Assembly (NCBI GenBank): GCA_963757335.1
Contig: CAVWRJ010000003.1
Coordinates: 36,514 to 100,513 of the forward strand
Direction: 5' to 3'
Origin: DASQPA01 sp963757335
Lineage (GTDB): Bacteria; Acidobacteriota; Thermoanaerobaculia; Multivoradales; UBA5704
DNA length: 64,000 nucleotides
Below, one piece after another: positions 31,530 to 44,000 of this stretch. The translations under genes were made by a program, and so were the position numbers. The notes under the pieces are model-generated. The model did not search any database and was not told the DNA's origin. It saw only the letters and a program-made list of their open reading frames with translations. Position 1 is the first letter of the stretch. The number at the start of each line of letters is the position of its first letter.

Positions 31530-33569
31530 TCAAAGGTCTGGGTCCTCAAGCGGGCGCGTTTCCTCCGGCTCCGTCCCGGACAGGAAGCCGCCCTGGCGCA
31601 GCTCACGTACGCTGGCTCTAAAGGCCGCCACGATCTGTTCTGAATCCTCGGCGGTATGGGCGGTCGAGAGGTAGCAGATCCTCCCTTCCCAGATGTAGAT
31701 CCCCTGGAGGAGCAGGTGGAAAAAGAGGAGGTTCGAGGCCCACCACTCGCGGGGGAAGCGGAAGGTGAAGAGCGAGCCGAAGCGGACGATCCGGCCGGGG
31801 AAGCCTTCGGCCGCGAATACCTCGTCCAGGGCGACGGCCAGGCGCTCGGTCTTCTCGCTCAGCTCCGCCTGCAGGCCCGGGCTCGCCCGCAGGCGCTCCA
31901 GGACGGCCAGGGCCGCCGCCATGACGAGCGGATGGCGGAAGAAGGTGCCGCCGAAAAGCGTGATCTCGGCTTCGGGAAGCGAGCGGTCGCCGTAACGCCA
32001 GTCGCCGCCGTCGATGGCGTCCAAGTATTTCGCCTTGCCCGCCACGATGCCGATCGGCATGCCGTTGGCGACCGTCTTGCCGTAAGTGACGAGGTCGGCC
32101 TCGACGCCGAAGAGCGCCTGGACGCCCCCTGGGTGGACGCGAAAGCCGGTCACCACCTCGTCGAAGATCAGGGCGATCCCGGCCTTCTCGGTGATCGCGC
32201 GGAGACGGCGGAGGAGGGGGCCGTTCAAGAGCTCGGGGCGGCGGCTCTGGACGGGCTCGACGAGGACGGCTGCGAGCTCGCCGGCGTGGGCCTCGACGAC
32301 CGCGAGCGACTCCTCGCTCCCATAGTCGAGGACCAGCAGGTCCTCGACTAGGTGCGGCGGCACCCCGGGGGCCATCGGCAGGACGCGCGCTCGGCCGTCC
32401 GCGCCGGTCTCGCCGCGCGCCAGCACGCCGTCGAACGTGCCATGAAACGCCCCGGCGAAGAGCGCGATCCGGGTCCGCCCGGTGACCGCCCGCGCCAAGC
32501 GGAGCGCGATCATCACCGCTTCCGTCCCCGAGTTGCTGAAGGTCACCCGCTCGACCCCGGCGAGCTCCCGCACCAGCTCCGCGACCCGCCCCGCGGTCTC
32601 GGATTCCGGCCCGATCTGAATCCCCAGGTCGAGCTGGCGACGCAACGCCGCGTCCAGAAAGTCCGGCGAGTGACCGAAGAGCAGCGAGCCGAAGCCCATG
32701 GTCAGGTCGAGGTACTCGTTGCCGTCGACATCCCAGATCCGGGCCCCGGCACCGCGGTGCCCGACCAGTGGATAGACCAGCTCCTTCCAGAGCAGGCGGA
32801 AGCCGGAGACCGCCCGGTTGTTGGCGAGGCAGCTCCGGTAGGCTTCGGTGAGCTCCCGGGAGCGGCGGGTCTTCGAGGCGAGCCGCAAGATCAGCTCATC
32901 CAGGTGCTCGCGCTGGCGTGAGGTCAGGGAGGCCTCCGGCGACCGGTCGATGGGACGGTAGGGGACGAACGCCGCTCCCGGCGCTCCCACCCCTCCAGTC
33001 ACCCCCGCCGCCGCGACGGGCACGGGCCGGGGAGGCGGCGCCAAGTGCAGGGATACGCCGGGCGCTCCCGTGGGCGTCGGGACGGGCCCGACGGGCTCGG
33101 GCGAGGGCCGAGCGTCGCGGGCGAGCAGGTCGAGCTGACGCTCGAGGAGCCGCAGCTGCTCGGAAAAGAGCGCGCGCAGGTCGGCGTTCGGTTCCGGCCG
33201 CGCGGCACGGGGCGGGGCGGCCGGCGCCGGCGGCTTCGGCGCCGCCGGCACGGGGAGAGGATTCGGAGCGGGGACCGCCGCCAGGCGAGGAGCCTCCAGC
33301 CGGCCCCCGGTCGCCGTCGCGAGGTAGGCCGCCACGGTTTCGACGCTCGACAGCTCCTCGACCAGCCTTCTGAAGGGAATGCGGGCGCCGAACGTCTCCT
33401 CGATCCGCTGGCTGGCGCGCAGCAGCAGGAGGGAGTCGGCCCCCAGCTCGAGGAAGCTCGCGTCCGGCAAGAGCCGCTCGCCGGGAACCCCGAAGAGGTC
33501 CGCGAAGAGGGAACGGATCGGTTCGAGGAGCGGGGGAGGCGCGGGGTCAACCCGGAAGGGTGCGGTCAT
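31530..33569 (-). CDS. ACP-aminotransferase didomain protein (beta-amination)
   Basis: The ATG at 33569 overlaps the end of the PKS gene by 23 nt. Residues about 10-85 are an acyl carrier protein (LELGADSLLLL, phosphopantetheine Ser). A proline-rich linker follows, containing the helix LRALFSEQLRLLERQLDLLA. Residues about 240-660 are a class III PLP aminotransferase of the glutamate-1-semialdehyde type (NSGTEAVMIALRLA, IFDEVVTGFRVHPGG, and the PLP lysine in TYGKTVANGMPIG). The same pairing is known in iturin, mycosubtilin and related synthases, where it converts an ACP-bound beta-ketoacyl chain to a beta-amino chain. Directly after a KS-AT protein, that reaction is the best guess here. Frame intact throughout. 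Confidence 0.85.
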   Translation of the reverse strand: MTAPFRVDPAPPPLLEPIRSLFADLFGVPGERLLPDASFLELGADSLLLLRASQRIEETFGARIPFRRLVEELSSVETVAAYLATATGGRLEAPRLAAVPAPNPLPVPAAPKPPAPAAPPRAARPEPNADLRALFSEQLRLLERQLDLLARDARPSPEPVGPVPTPTGAPGVSLHLAPPPRPVPVAAAGVTGGVGAPGAAFVPYRPIDRSPEASLTSRQREHLDELILRLASKTRRSRELTEAYRSCLANNRAVSGFRLLWKELVYPLVGHRGAGARIWDVDGNEYLDLTMGFGSLLFGHSPDFLDAALRRQLDLGIQIGPESETAGRVAELVRELAGVERVTFSNSGTEAVMIALRLARAVTGRTRIALFAGAFHGTFDGVLARGETGADGRARVLPMAPGVPPHLVEDLLVLDYGSEESLAVVEAHAGELAAVLVEPVQSRRPELLNGPLLRRLRAITEKAGIALIFDEVVTGFRVHPGGVQALFGVEADLVTYGKTVANGMPIGIVAGKAKYLDAIDGGDWRYGDRSLPEAEITLFGGTFFRHPLVMAAALAVLERLRASPGLQAELSEKTERLAVALDEVFAAEGFPGRIVRFGSLFTFRFPREWWASNLLFFHLLLQGIYIWEGRICYLSTAHTAEDSEQIVAAFRASVRELRQGGFLSGTEPEETRPLEDPDL

Positions 33570-36500
33570 GCGAGTCTCCTTCTTCGAGGTCCAGAGAGGA
33601 TTCTTCCAGCAGGTCGATCTGCCGGGCGAGGAGGGCGACCTGCCGGGAGAGAAGTCGCACCAGAGAATCGTCCCCGCCGTCCTCGCGCGGCTCCCGGGGC
33701 CAGGCGAGGACGCTCGCCTCCGGCCGGAGCTCGACCGCGGCAGTGAGACGAGGGACGGAGCCCGAGCGCACCCCGGCGAGCCAGAGCTCGCCCAGGGTAC
33801 GGGCGAGCGAGTCGAGGTCGGTCCCCTCCCCATACCGGGCGAGGGACGCGGCGACGAGCTCCTGCCCTGGGACCTTGAGGAGGTTCCGCCGGATGAGGGC
33901 GCTCAGGGTGTCGCCGGGGCCGACCTCCAAATAGACCCGGGCGGGCGTCTCCGCCAGCCGCCTTACGGAGTCGGCGAAGCGCACGGTCCCCCGCAGGTGC
34001 CGGGCCCAGTAGTCCGGATCGGTCGCCTCTCCGGCAGTGATCCAGGTGCCGGTGAGGTTGGAGAGGAAGGGGATCTGCGGCGGCTTCGGCTCCGCGGCCC
34101 GGACCCGGGCGGCGAAGAGGTCGAGGAGAGGCTCGACCGCGGCGGAATGAAAGGCGTGAGAGGTCTTGAGGCGCCGGCAGGGCAGGCCCCGGCCCTGGAG
34201 CCGCGCCAGAAGCGCCGCCACGGCCTCCTCCGGACCGGAGACGACGACCCGGTCGGGCGCGTTGACCGCCGCGAGGGAGAAGCTCGGAGCCGAGGAGGCC
34301 CAGTACCTCCTCCTCCGGCAGCGGGACGGCGAGCATGGCCCCAGGGGCGAGTCCCTGGAGGAGAGCGCCGCGCTCGGCGACGAGAGCCAGGGCGTCCGGA
34401 AGCGAGAACACGCCGGCCAGGCAGGCGGCTGTGTACTCGCCGACGCTGTGGCCGAGGAGGGCGGCGGGCTCGACTCCCCAGGCCCGCCACTGTTGCGCCA
34501 GGGCGTACTCGACGACGAAGAGAGCCGGCTGGGCGAAGGCGGTCTCCGCCAGCCGCGCCGCCGCGGCGTGGAGGTCGCCGGCATTGCCCGTAGGCCAGAG
34601 CGCCTCCCGAAGGTCGAAACCCAGGAGCGGGAGAAGGATCTCGCAGCAGCGGTCCACCTCCTCGTGAAAGACCGCCTCGCGGCCGTAAAGTTCGTGCCCC
34701 ATGCCCACCCTTTGCGCCCCCTGACCGGGGAAGAGAAAGACGACGTCGGGACTGCCGCCGGAGCGCCGGCGGGTCGCGAGGGGCGAAGCCAGGAGCCGGG
34801 GAGGAAATGCCAGGTCGAGGTCGCCCAAGGCCCTCCCGGGCTCGAGCACGGCATGGGCGAGGAGATTCTCCAGGTGGCCCTGCCAGCGCTCGACCGTGGC
34901 GCGGTCGAAGAGCGAAGTATTCCACTCGCAGTGGAAGCTCAAGCCCCGCTCCGACTCGGCGACGTCCCAGAAGAGCTCGAACTCCGCCCTGCCGGTCGCG
35001 ACCTCCAGGGGAGCGAGGTCGAGCCCCGGAATCGCCAGCTGCCCCGCGGGGCGCTCGAAGTTGAACAGGGTGGCAACGAGCGGCGGGCGGCCGCGGTAGG
35101 CAGCGAGGTCCAGCCGGCCGACCAGACGCCAGAAGGGGTAGAACCGGTGCTCGTAGGCGTCGAAGAACTCTGTCCGCACGGCGGCGGCTACATCGGCGAA
35201 GCGGCTGCCGGCCGCGGCGCGGGTCCGCAGCGGCAGGAGGCTCAGGAAGTAGCCGCAGAGCGGCGCTCCGTCCGGGGGGCGCGCGTCCGCCGGGACGCCG
35301 ACGACCAGGTCGTCCTGGCCGGTCAGGCGGTGGAGAAGCGCCCGGATCGCGGTGAGGAGCAGGATCGACAAGGTGCAGCCCAGCCGCGCCGCGAGCAGCC
35401 GGAGGGCGGCCGTCAGATCGGGATCGATAGCGGCCAGGAGAGAGCCGCCTCGGAAGCTCCGCTCCGCCCGTCGAGGCCGGTCGATCGGCAGCTGAAGCGG
35501 CGGTGGTGGCGGGGAGAAGCGAGCGAGCCAGAAGGCCTCGTGGGCTGCCCTCTCCGGGCGGCTCTCCCGCGCCAGGATCTCGGCCACGAAGGAGCGGTAG
35601 GACCGCTCGGCGGGCAGGACGCAGGGCTCGCCTAAAGCCTCCCCGGCATAGAGCTGGCAGAGCTCCGGGAGGAGGAAACGGAGGGACGGACCATCGGTCA
35701 CGATGTGGTGGATCGTGAGAGCGAAGACGTGGAGCTCGGAGTCCAGGTGGAGGAGAAGGCCGCGCAGGAGGGGGCCCCGAGCGAGGTCGAAAGGCAGCCC
35801 GGCGTGGTCCGCGAGCCGCGAGGAGCCTTCGCTCTCAGCTCTCCCACCGGCGAGCCGGGAGAGGTCGACTCTGGGCAGATCGACCGCCCCGATCGCCGCG
35901 AGACGCTGGCTCGTTCCGTCCGGAGCGAAGGTGACGCGGAGAACCTCGTGACGGTCGACCAGGCCCTCTAAGGCCCGCTCCAGGGCGTCCAGGCGGAGCG
36001 GCCCGCGCAGGCGGAGAGCGATGGCCTGGTTGAACGCCACCGAGGCGTCCGGGCCCAGCTGGGAGGTGTCCCAAAGCTCCTGCTGCTCCGCGGTCAGCGG
36101 CAGGAGGGACGGCGGCGCGGCGGGCGGCGCGAGCCAGTAGCGCTGCCGCGCGAAGGGATAGGTCGGCAGGGAGAGACGGAGCCGGCGCTCCCCCGCGTGC
36201 AGGCGACGCCAATCGATCCGGTGGCCGGCCTGCCAGAGCCGGCCGAGGGACGTCAAGAGATCCACCATCCGCGACCCCGTCACCGCCGGCTCCGGAGCGA
36301 GGAGATCGAGGATGCGTTCGGGCTTCCCGTCCCGCGGCCCCGCCGGCTCCCCCCCGGACGCCGGCCACTCCCCCGTCGCGGCATGGAGGGCGCGCACCGC
36401 TCCCGCCACGTCCTCGGCGAGGACGAAACCGCGGACATCGAGCTCCCGGCGGCCCACCTGGAGGGTGTAGGCGAGGTCGGCCAGGTGGGAAGCCGAGAAA

Positions 36501-37954
36501 GGGGCCTCGCTTCCCTCCCCTTCGGATGACTCCAGGTGCCGCGCCAGGCGACCCGCCATGGCGGCGAGCGCCGCGCCATCCCGGGCGGAGAGAGGCAGCA
36601 GCTGCCAGGCCCTGGCCGGTGGCGTGGACTCCTGGGGGGGAGCCTCTTCGAGCACGACGTGGGCGTTGGTGCCGCCGATGCCGAACGAGCTCACCGCCGC
36701 GCGGCGCGGCGCGTCCCCGCTCGGCCAGGGGTGCAGCTCGGTGTTGACGTAGAAGGGACTGGCGGCGAAGTCGATGCGCGGGTTGGGCGCCTGGAAGTGC
36801 AGGCTGGGCGGGATCTCGCCGTGCTCGAGCGGCGAGGACCGCCTTGATCAGCCCCGCCACTCCCGGCCGCCGCGTCGAGGTGGCCGATGTTGGTCTTGAC
36901 GGAGCCGAGGGCGCAGAAGCCGCGCTCGGCGGTCTCGGCGCGGAAGGCCCGGGTGAGCGCGGCGATCTCGATGGGATCGCCGAGCGCGGTGCCGGTGCCG
37001 TGCGCCTCGACGTAGCCGATGGACTCGGGCGGTCGACCCCGGCGAGCGTCAGGGCGGCGCGCGATCGACCTCGGCCTGTCCGGCGACGCTCGGGCGCCGT
37101 GTAGCCGACCTTGGCCGCGCCGTCGTTGTTGATGGCCGAGCCCGCGGATGACGGCGTGCATCGTGGTCGCCGTCGGCGAGGGCGTCCTCGAGGCGCTTGA
37201 GCACGACGATCGCCGCACGCCTCGCCGCCGACGCATGCCGTCCGCCGCGGCGTCGAAGGCGCGGCAGTGGCCGTCGGAGCGGCCGATGGCCCCCTCCTGG
37301 TGGAGGTAGCCGGCCCACTCGCGGCACCGCGGACGGAGACGCCGCCGGCGAGCGCGAGGTCGCACTCGCCGGCGAGCAGGCTCTGGCAGGCCAGGTGGAC
37401 GGCGACGAGCGAGGTGGAGCAGGCAGTCTGCACGCTGACGCTGGGCCCGCGCAGATCGAGCTTGTAGGACGACGCGGGTGCATAGGAAATCCTTGTCGTT
37501 GGCGAGCTGGAGCGGCAGGCCTTTGAGGTCGCCGACGAGCTCCGGGAGGGCAGGACCTGGTGCAGGAGATAGCTGCTGATCGTGGCGCCGGCGAAGATAC
37601 CGATGGAGGCCCCGGTGCTCCCGGCATCGCAGCCGGCGTCCTCCAGGGCCTCCCAGGCGCATTCCAGGAAGAGGCGGTGCTGGGGGTCCATGCACCTCCG
37701 CCTCGCGCCGGCTGACACTGAAGAAGCCGGCGTCGAAGAGGTCGGCCCCGGCGAGCACCCCGCGCGCCGGGACGTAGCGGGGGTTGCCGACCAGGGCCTC
37801 CTCGACGCCCGCGGCGAGGAGCTCCTCGGCGCGAGAAGAAGGTGATGCTCTCCTCGCCGCGCAGGAGGTTCCGCCAGAAGGCCGGCACGTCCGCCGCTCC
37901 GGGGAAGCGGCCGGCCATGCCCACGATCGCGATCTCCAGCCCCGTCCCGTCCAT
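33547..37954 (-). CDS. Type I polyketide synthase, KS-C-AT, frameshifted
   Basis: Ketosynthase (37950-36690) with all catalytic elements visible: TACSTSLVAVH, EAHGTGTALGDP and KTNIGHLDAAAG. However, the reading frame changes at least five times over this 1.3 kb. From 36694 one frame runs through the KS-AT type linker, an NRPS-like condensation domain (about 36130-34830, HHIVTDG) and an acyltransferase (GQGAQRVGMG, GHSVGEYTAA). A further shift near 34290 precedes TSHAFHS, a motif of malonyl-CoA-specific ATs. The C-terminus is a helix (LLSRQVALLARQIDLLEE) similar to one in the downstream ACP-aminotransferase, perhaps docking. A condensation domain between KS and AT is unusual. No KR, DH or ACP is in this protein; the ACP is supplied by the next gene. 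Confidence 0.8.
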
Positions 37955-38003
37955 GGTCAGGGCTTCGACCCCGCGGCGGCGCGCAGGCGCCCGAGCCGGC
38001 TCG

Positions 38004-41000
38004 TCACCCGCTCCCGTCCCCGGAAAGGGCGCTCGCGGGCGCCGGCTGCGGCGCCTGGCGGCCAGCGCCTTCTACGTGCAGCGCCAGGGCACCGACGTTC
38101 GGAAGGCTGAACAGATCGAGGAGCGAAATCTCGATCCTCAGTTCTTCCTGCAGGCGGCCGTGGAGGCGGATCAGGAGAAGCGAATGGCCGCCGAGATCGA
38201 AGAAGTTGTCGCCGCGACCGACCCGCGGGACCCGCAGGAGCTCGCGCCAGATCGCCGCGATCCGCTCCTCGGTCCCGGCGCGCGGCGGCTCGTAGGCGCC
38301 GCCGTCCCGCCCTGCGCCGCCCTCCGGGATGGGAAGAGCGCCACGGTCGAGCTTGCCGTTGGCGTTTCTCGGCAGCTCGTCGAGGAAGACGAAGGCGGCG
38401 GGGACCATGTAGGAGGGGAGCCGCGCGCCGAGGTGGGAGGCGAGGGCGCCCGTGAGCCCGGGCCGCGGGAGCGCCGGCACCACGTAGGCGGCGAGCCGCC
38501 TGCCGCCGTCCACATCCGGCAGGGCGAGGACCACCGCTTGGTCGACCTCTGGATGTGCCATGAGCTCCGCTTCAATCTCGCCGGGCTCGACCCGGAAGCC
38601 ACGGACCTTGACCTGGTCGTCGACCCGCCCGATGTACTCCAGGAGCCCATCCCCGCGCCACCGAACGAGATCGCCGGTCCGGTAGAGGCGGGCGCCGGCC
38701 CGGCGGTTCGACGGATCGGGGACGAACCGCTCGGCGGTCAGCCGGGGGCGGCCGAGGTAGCCGCGCGCGAGGCTATCGCCAGCGACAAAGAGCTCGCCCA
38801 CGACCCCCACGGGAACGGGGGAGAGATGCCGGTCGAGGACGACGACCCGGCGATCGCCGATGGGCCGGCCGAGGGGGATCGACGCCGGCCGGGGAGGGGG
38901 ATCGGGAGGGAGGGGATGGCAGGCTGTGAAGACCGTGCACTCCGACGGTCCGTAGCCGTTCACCAGCCACAGGGACGGGAAGCGCGCGAGCGCCCGATGC
39001 ACATGGGAGACCGACAGCGCCTCTCCCCCGACCAGGAGCTGCGTCAGGCCGGTGAATGCTTCCGGGTGAGTGTCGATGATGGTGTTGAACTGCGACGAAG
39101 TCACCCACAGGGTGGTGATCCCATGGGTGGCGATCGCCCTCCCCAGCTCCTCGCCGCCGAGCAGCCGCTCGGCCACCAGCACCGAGCGGCCCCCATGGAA
39201 CAGGGCGGGCCAGAGCTCGAGGGTGAGGACGTCCCATGAGATCGAGGAGTACTGGAGGAGGTGCTGCCCCTGGGTGTAGTCGATATAGTCGACGTCCCAG
39301 CAGAAGCCCGGGACCGCGCGGTGGGGGACGAGGCTACCCTTGGGGCGTCCGGTCGAGCCCGAGGTGTAGATCGCGTAAGCTAGGTTCTCGGGGGAAAGCG
39401 CGACCGGCGGCGGGGCGGCGCTCTCCCGAGCGATCTCCGGCCCGTCGGCGTCGAGGCGGAGGAGCGCCGGTCGCCCCACGACCCCTGCCGGGAGGTGGGC
39501 CGCGAGGGGCGCGAGCGTCACCACCCAGGCGAGTCGGGCATCTTCCAGGAAGAAGCGCAGCCGCTCCGACCCCTGCGCCGGATCGAGGGGCACGTAGGCT
39601 CCTCCGGCCTTCAAGATCCCCAGGAGGCCGACCACCAGCTCGACCGAGCGTTCGGCGAGGAGGCCCACGAGGCGGTCCGGCGCCACGCCGCGGCGGACGA
39701 GCGACCGGGCCAGCTGGTTCGTCCGCCGGTCGAGCTCGGCATAGGAGAGCTGCCGGCCGGCGCCGGCGATCGCCACCGCGTCGGGCGTCCGTCCGGCCTG
39801 GGCCGTGAACAGCTCGTGGAGCACCGGCCGCTCCGGCCGGCGGACCGGTTGCCCCCGCCATTCCAGGAGCTGATGCCGCTCGGCCGCCGCGAGGAGCGGC
39901 AGCTCGGAGAGCCGGCGGCCGGGCGCGGCGACGGCGGAGGCGAGGAGGCTCGCGAGGTGGCCGCCGAGGCGTCGCACGGTCGCGGCGTCGAAGAGGTCCG
40001 TGCTGTATTGGAGCCGGCACGCGAGCCCCCCGGAGCCGGTCTCTTCCAGGGTCAGGGAGAGATCGAACTTGGCGGCGTCGACGGCCAGCGTCTCGATTGC
40101 CGCCGCGAGCCCGGGGCCGAGGTCGAGCCGCGGTCGGGCGTTGTTCTGCAGGGTGAGCATCACCTGGAAAAGCGGCGTCCGCGCCGGATCGCGCTCCGGG
40201 GCGAGAGCCTCGACGAGCTTCTCGAAGGGCAGGTCCTGGTGCGCGAAGGCATCCAGGGCGACCGCGTGGACCCGGCCGAGGAGCCGGGAGAAGTCGGGGT
40301 CGCCGGAGAGATCGAAACGGAGAACCAGGGTGTTGACGAAAAATCCGATCAGCTGCCGGATCTCGGGACGGCCGCGATGGGCGACCGGGGTCCCCAACAG
40401 GAGGTCGGACTGTCCGCTGTAACGTTCGAGGAGGGCCGCCAGACCGGCGGCGAGAGTCATGAAGAGGGTAACCCGATGCTGGCGAGAGAGGCGATCGAGG
40501 CCTTGGGCCTGCTCTGCCGGCAGCGTCAGGACGATCCCGGCCCCCCGATGGGTCGAGACCGGGGGGCGGGGCCGGTCGGTAGGCAGGTCGAGGGCCGCCG
40601 GAGCGCTCCCCAGGCGCTCGCGCCGGGAGGCAAGGAGACCCTCCAGCACCTCGCTGGAGAGCCAGCGGCGCTGCCAGCGCGCGAAGTCGCCGTACTGGAG
40701 AGGCAGAGCGGGGAGCGGAGAGGGCCGGCCGGCGGCGAAGGCCCGGTAGAGGGCCGCCGAGCTCCGCGGCCAGGAGGTCGAGCGACCAGCCGTCGAAGGC
40801 GATGTGATGGATGTTGACGAGCAGCTCGTGCTCGGCCTCGCCGTGACGGAGGAGGAGCGAGCGGAGGAGCGGCCCGGTGGCGAGATCGAACGGCCGCGCT
40901 GCTGCCCCGGCGAGGAGCCGCGCTGCGGTGGCCGAGCGGACCGGCGGCGAAAGCGCCGCGAGGTCGACTACCGTCGGCACCCCGGCGGCGCTCCCGAGAT

Positions 41001-44000
41001 GGGGGAGGACGACCGCCCGCGGCTCGCCGCCCGGGCCGGTGGAGTCGGGAAAGACGGTGCGGAGCGCCTCGTGACGCCTTGAGACCTCGGCGAGCGCGGC
41101 GCCTAGGGCCGCCACGCTGCCCGGCGCGAGAGGGCCTTCGATGCGTACCGCGAGCGGGATGTTGTAGAGCGGCAGGCCCGGCTGCACCCGGTCGCTGAAC
41201 CAGAGCCGCTGCTGAGCGAAGGAGAGCGGCAGATCTCCATTCCCGCTCGGCAGGATCGGTGGCGCCGCGAGATCCCCCTGGAGCGCGCGTTCGAGATCGG
41301 GGGCCAGGGCCGCCACGGTCGGCTTCTCGAAGAGCCGGTGGAGCGGCAGCTCCACCCCGAGGGTCTGGTGGACCCGCGACGCGACTTGGACCGCCAGGAT
41401 GGAATGGCCGCCGAGGGCGAAGAAATCGTCGTCGAGCCCCACCCGCGGGAGCCGCAGGACATCTTCCCAGATCCCTGAGAGCAGCTCCTCGATCCAGCTC
41501 CTCGCCGCCTGTGGGGCGCTCTCCTCCACCGCCGCCCGCACCTCCTCCGGCGCCGGCAGCGCGCGGCGATCCACTTTGCCGTTGACGGTGAGCGGCAACG
41601 CCGGGAGGAAGAGGATCGCCGATGGCACCAGCGGCCCCGGCAGCCTGGAGAGGAGCGCCTCGCGGAGCGCCCCGGCGGCGCCGGGGCTCCACTCGCCGTC
41701 GCCCACGACGTAGGCCACCAGCCGGCGGTCGCCCGACTCCTCCTCGCGCGCGATCACCGCCGCCTCGCGCACCCCGGGCTCGCCGAGGAGGGCCGCCTCG
41801 ATCTCCCCGAGCTCGATCCGGAAGCCGCGCACCTTCACCTGGTGATCGATCCGGCCGAGGTACTGGAGGTCGCCGTCCACCGCGCGGCGGACGAGGTCGC
41901 CCGAGCGGTAGAGGCGCGCCCCTGGCGCGCTCCCCAATGGGTCCGGCACGAAGCGCAGGGCGGTCCGCTCCGGATCGCCGAGGTAGCCGCGGGCGAGACC
42001 GGCGCCCGCCACGCACAGCTCGCCTGCGATCCCCAGGGGAACGAGATCCAGTTCGCGGTCCAGCACCTGCAACCCGAGGTCGGGGATCGGGCGGCCGATC
42101 CAGCTGCCGCCCGGACCCCGGACGTCCGCCTCCGAGAGCGGCCGATAGGTGACGTGGACGGTCGTCTCGGTGATCCCGTACATGTTGACGAGACGCGGCT
42201 TCGATGCTCCGTGCCGAGAGACCCACGGGCGCAGGCTCTGGAAGTCGAGGGCCTCGCCGCCGAAGATCACTAGCCGCAGGGCCAGCTCCTCGGTGCCGCC
42301 CCCCTCCTCCTCGGCGCGCATCAGCTGCCTGAAAGCCGAGGGCGTCTGGTTGAGCACCGTCACCCCCTCCTGGACCAGCAGCTCGCGGAACGCCTCGGGC
42401 GAGCGGCTCACCCAGTACGGCACCACCGCCAGGCAGCCGCCGTAGGCGAGGGCGCCCCACATCTCCCAGACCGAGAAGTCGAAGGAGAAGGAGTGGAAGA
42501 GCGTCCACACGTCCCCGGGGCCGAAGCCGAACCAGGCCTCGGTCGCCGACAGCAGCCGGGCGACGTTGGCATGGGTCACCTGCACCCCGCGCGGCCGCCC
42601 GGTCGAGCCCGAGGTATAGATGACGTAGGCCAGGTTCTCCGGGCTTACTCCAATCGCGGGCGGCGGTCCCTCTCCCTCTCCCTCTCCCTCCGGCTCGTCC
42701 AGGTAAACGACCGGGCTCGCGAAGCCGTGCGGCGCCGCCGTGGCTCGCTCGGAGACGACGAGCGAGGCTCCGGCGTCGGCAAGGAGGAAGCTCAGGCGCT
42801 CCCGCGGATAGGCGGGGTCAAGCGGCAGGTAGGCACCGCCGGCCTTGAGAACGCCCAGAACGGCGACGACGAGACCGGGCGAGCGCTCCAGGCAGATTCC
42901 CACCACCCTCTCCGGCCCCACCCCCCGCGCCGCCAGGCGGCGGGCCAGCCGGTCCGCCTGGCGGTCGAGATCGCCATAGGTCAGGCTTTCGACCCCCATC
43001 ACGAGGGCCGGCGCTCGCGGGGTGCGCCGCGCCTGCTCGGCGAAAATCTCGTGCAGGCAGCGGCCGGCCGGCCCCGCCGATTCGATCGGCGAGACCAAAG
43101 AGGAGACCAAAGAGACAGACGGCATTGGAGCCTCCTCGACGGCGAGCTGGTGGCGCTCGGCCGGCGACAGGAGCGGCAGCGTAGAGATCGGCGTCCCCGG
43201 CCTTGCCGTAGCAGCGGCGAGGAGCACCGCGAGGCTCGCCGCCCAGCGCTCGACGGTCGCACGGTCGAAGAGCTCGCTCCGGTAGTAGAGGAGGACCTGC
43301 ATCCCGCTCTCGGTCTCCGCCTCGGTCGCCTGGATCTCATAGAGCGAGACATCGAGGAAGTGCTCCCAGTGACCGACGAGCAGATCGCCTGCCTGCCTGG
43401 GCTGAATCAGGGGCCGCTGGAGGACGGAGACGGAGTCGATCGGCGCCCGCCGGAAATCACGGCCGGCCGCGAGCTCCTCGACCAGCTTCTCGAAGGGGTA
43501 GGCCTGGTGCCGCTTGGCTCCGGCGACCGTCTCGTGCATCCGCGCCAGGGCCTCGGCGAAAGGCGGATCGCCGCCCAGATCCGTGCGGAGCGCGGGCGTG
43601 GTGACGAAAAAGCCCACCTGCTCGTCGAAAGCGGGGTGGGTACGGCCGGCGAATTGCACGGAGACCAGGAAGTCGGTCGCGCCGGTCAGCCGGGCAAGCA
43701 GCACAGAGAAAGCCGCGGCAAAGGCGCGGAAGAGGGTCGTGCTGGCGTTCGAGGCGAGCCCTTTCAAGCCATCCCGGAGAGCGGCCCCCAGGGGGAGGAG
43801 CACCGCGCCGCCGGCATAGGTCGGCGCGGCGGGGCGGGGCCGGTCGAGCGGCAGGTCGAGGCTCGGGGGCCTGCCGCCTAGCCGCTCGAGCCAATAGCGG
43901 CGCGAAGCTTCGAGCTCGCCGGAAGCGATCCTCTCCGCCTGCCAGGCCACGAAGTCCTGGAACTGCAGAGGGGGAGGAGGAAGGGTGCCTCCCTGGTAGA

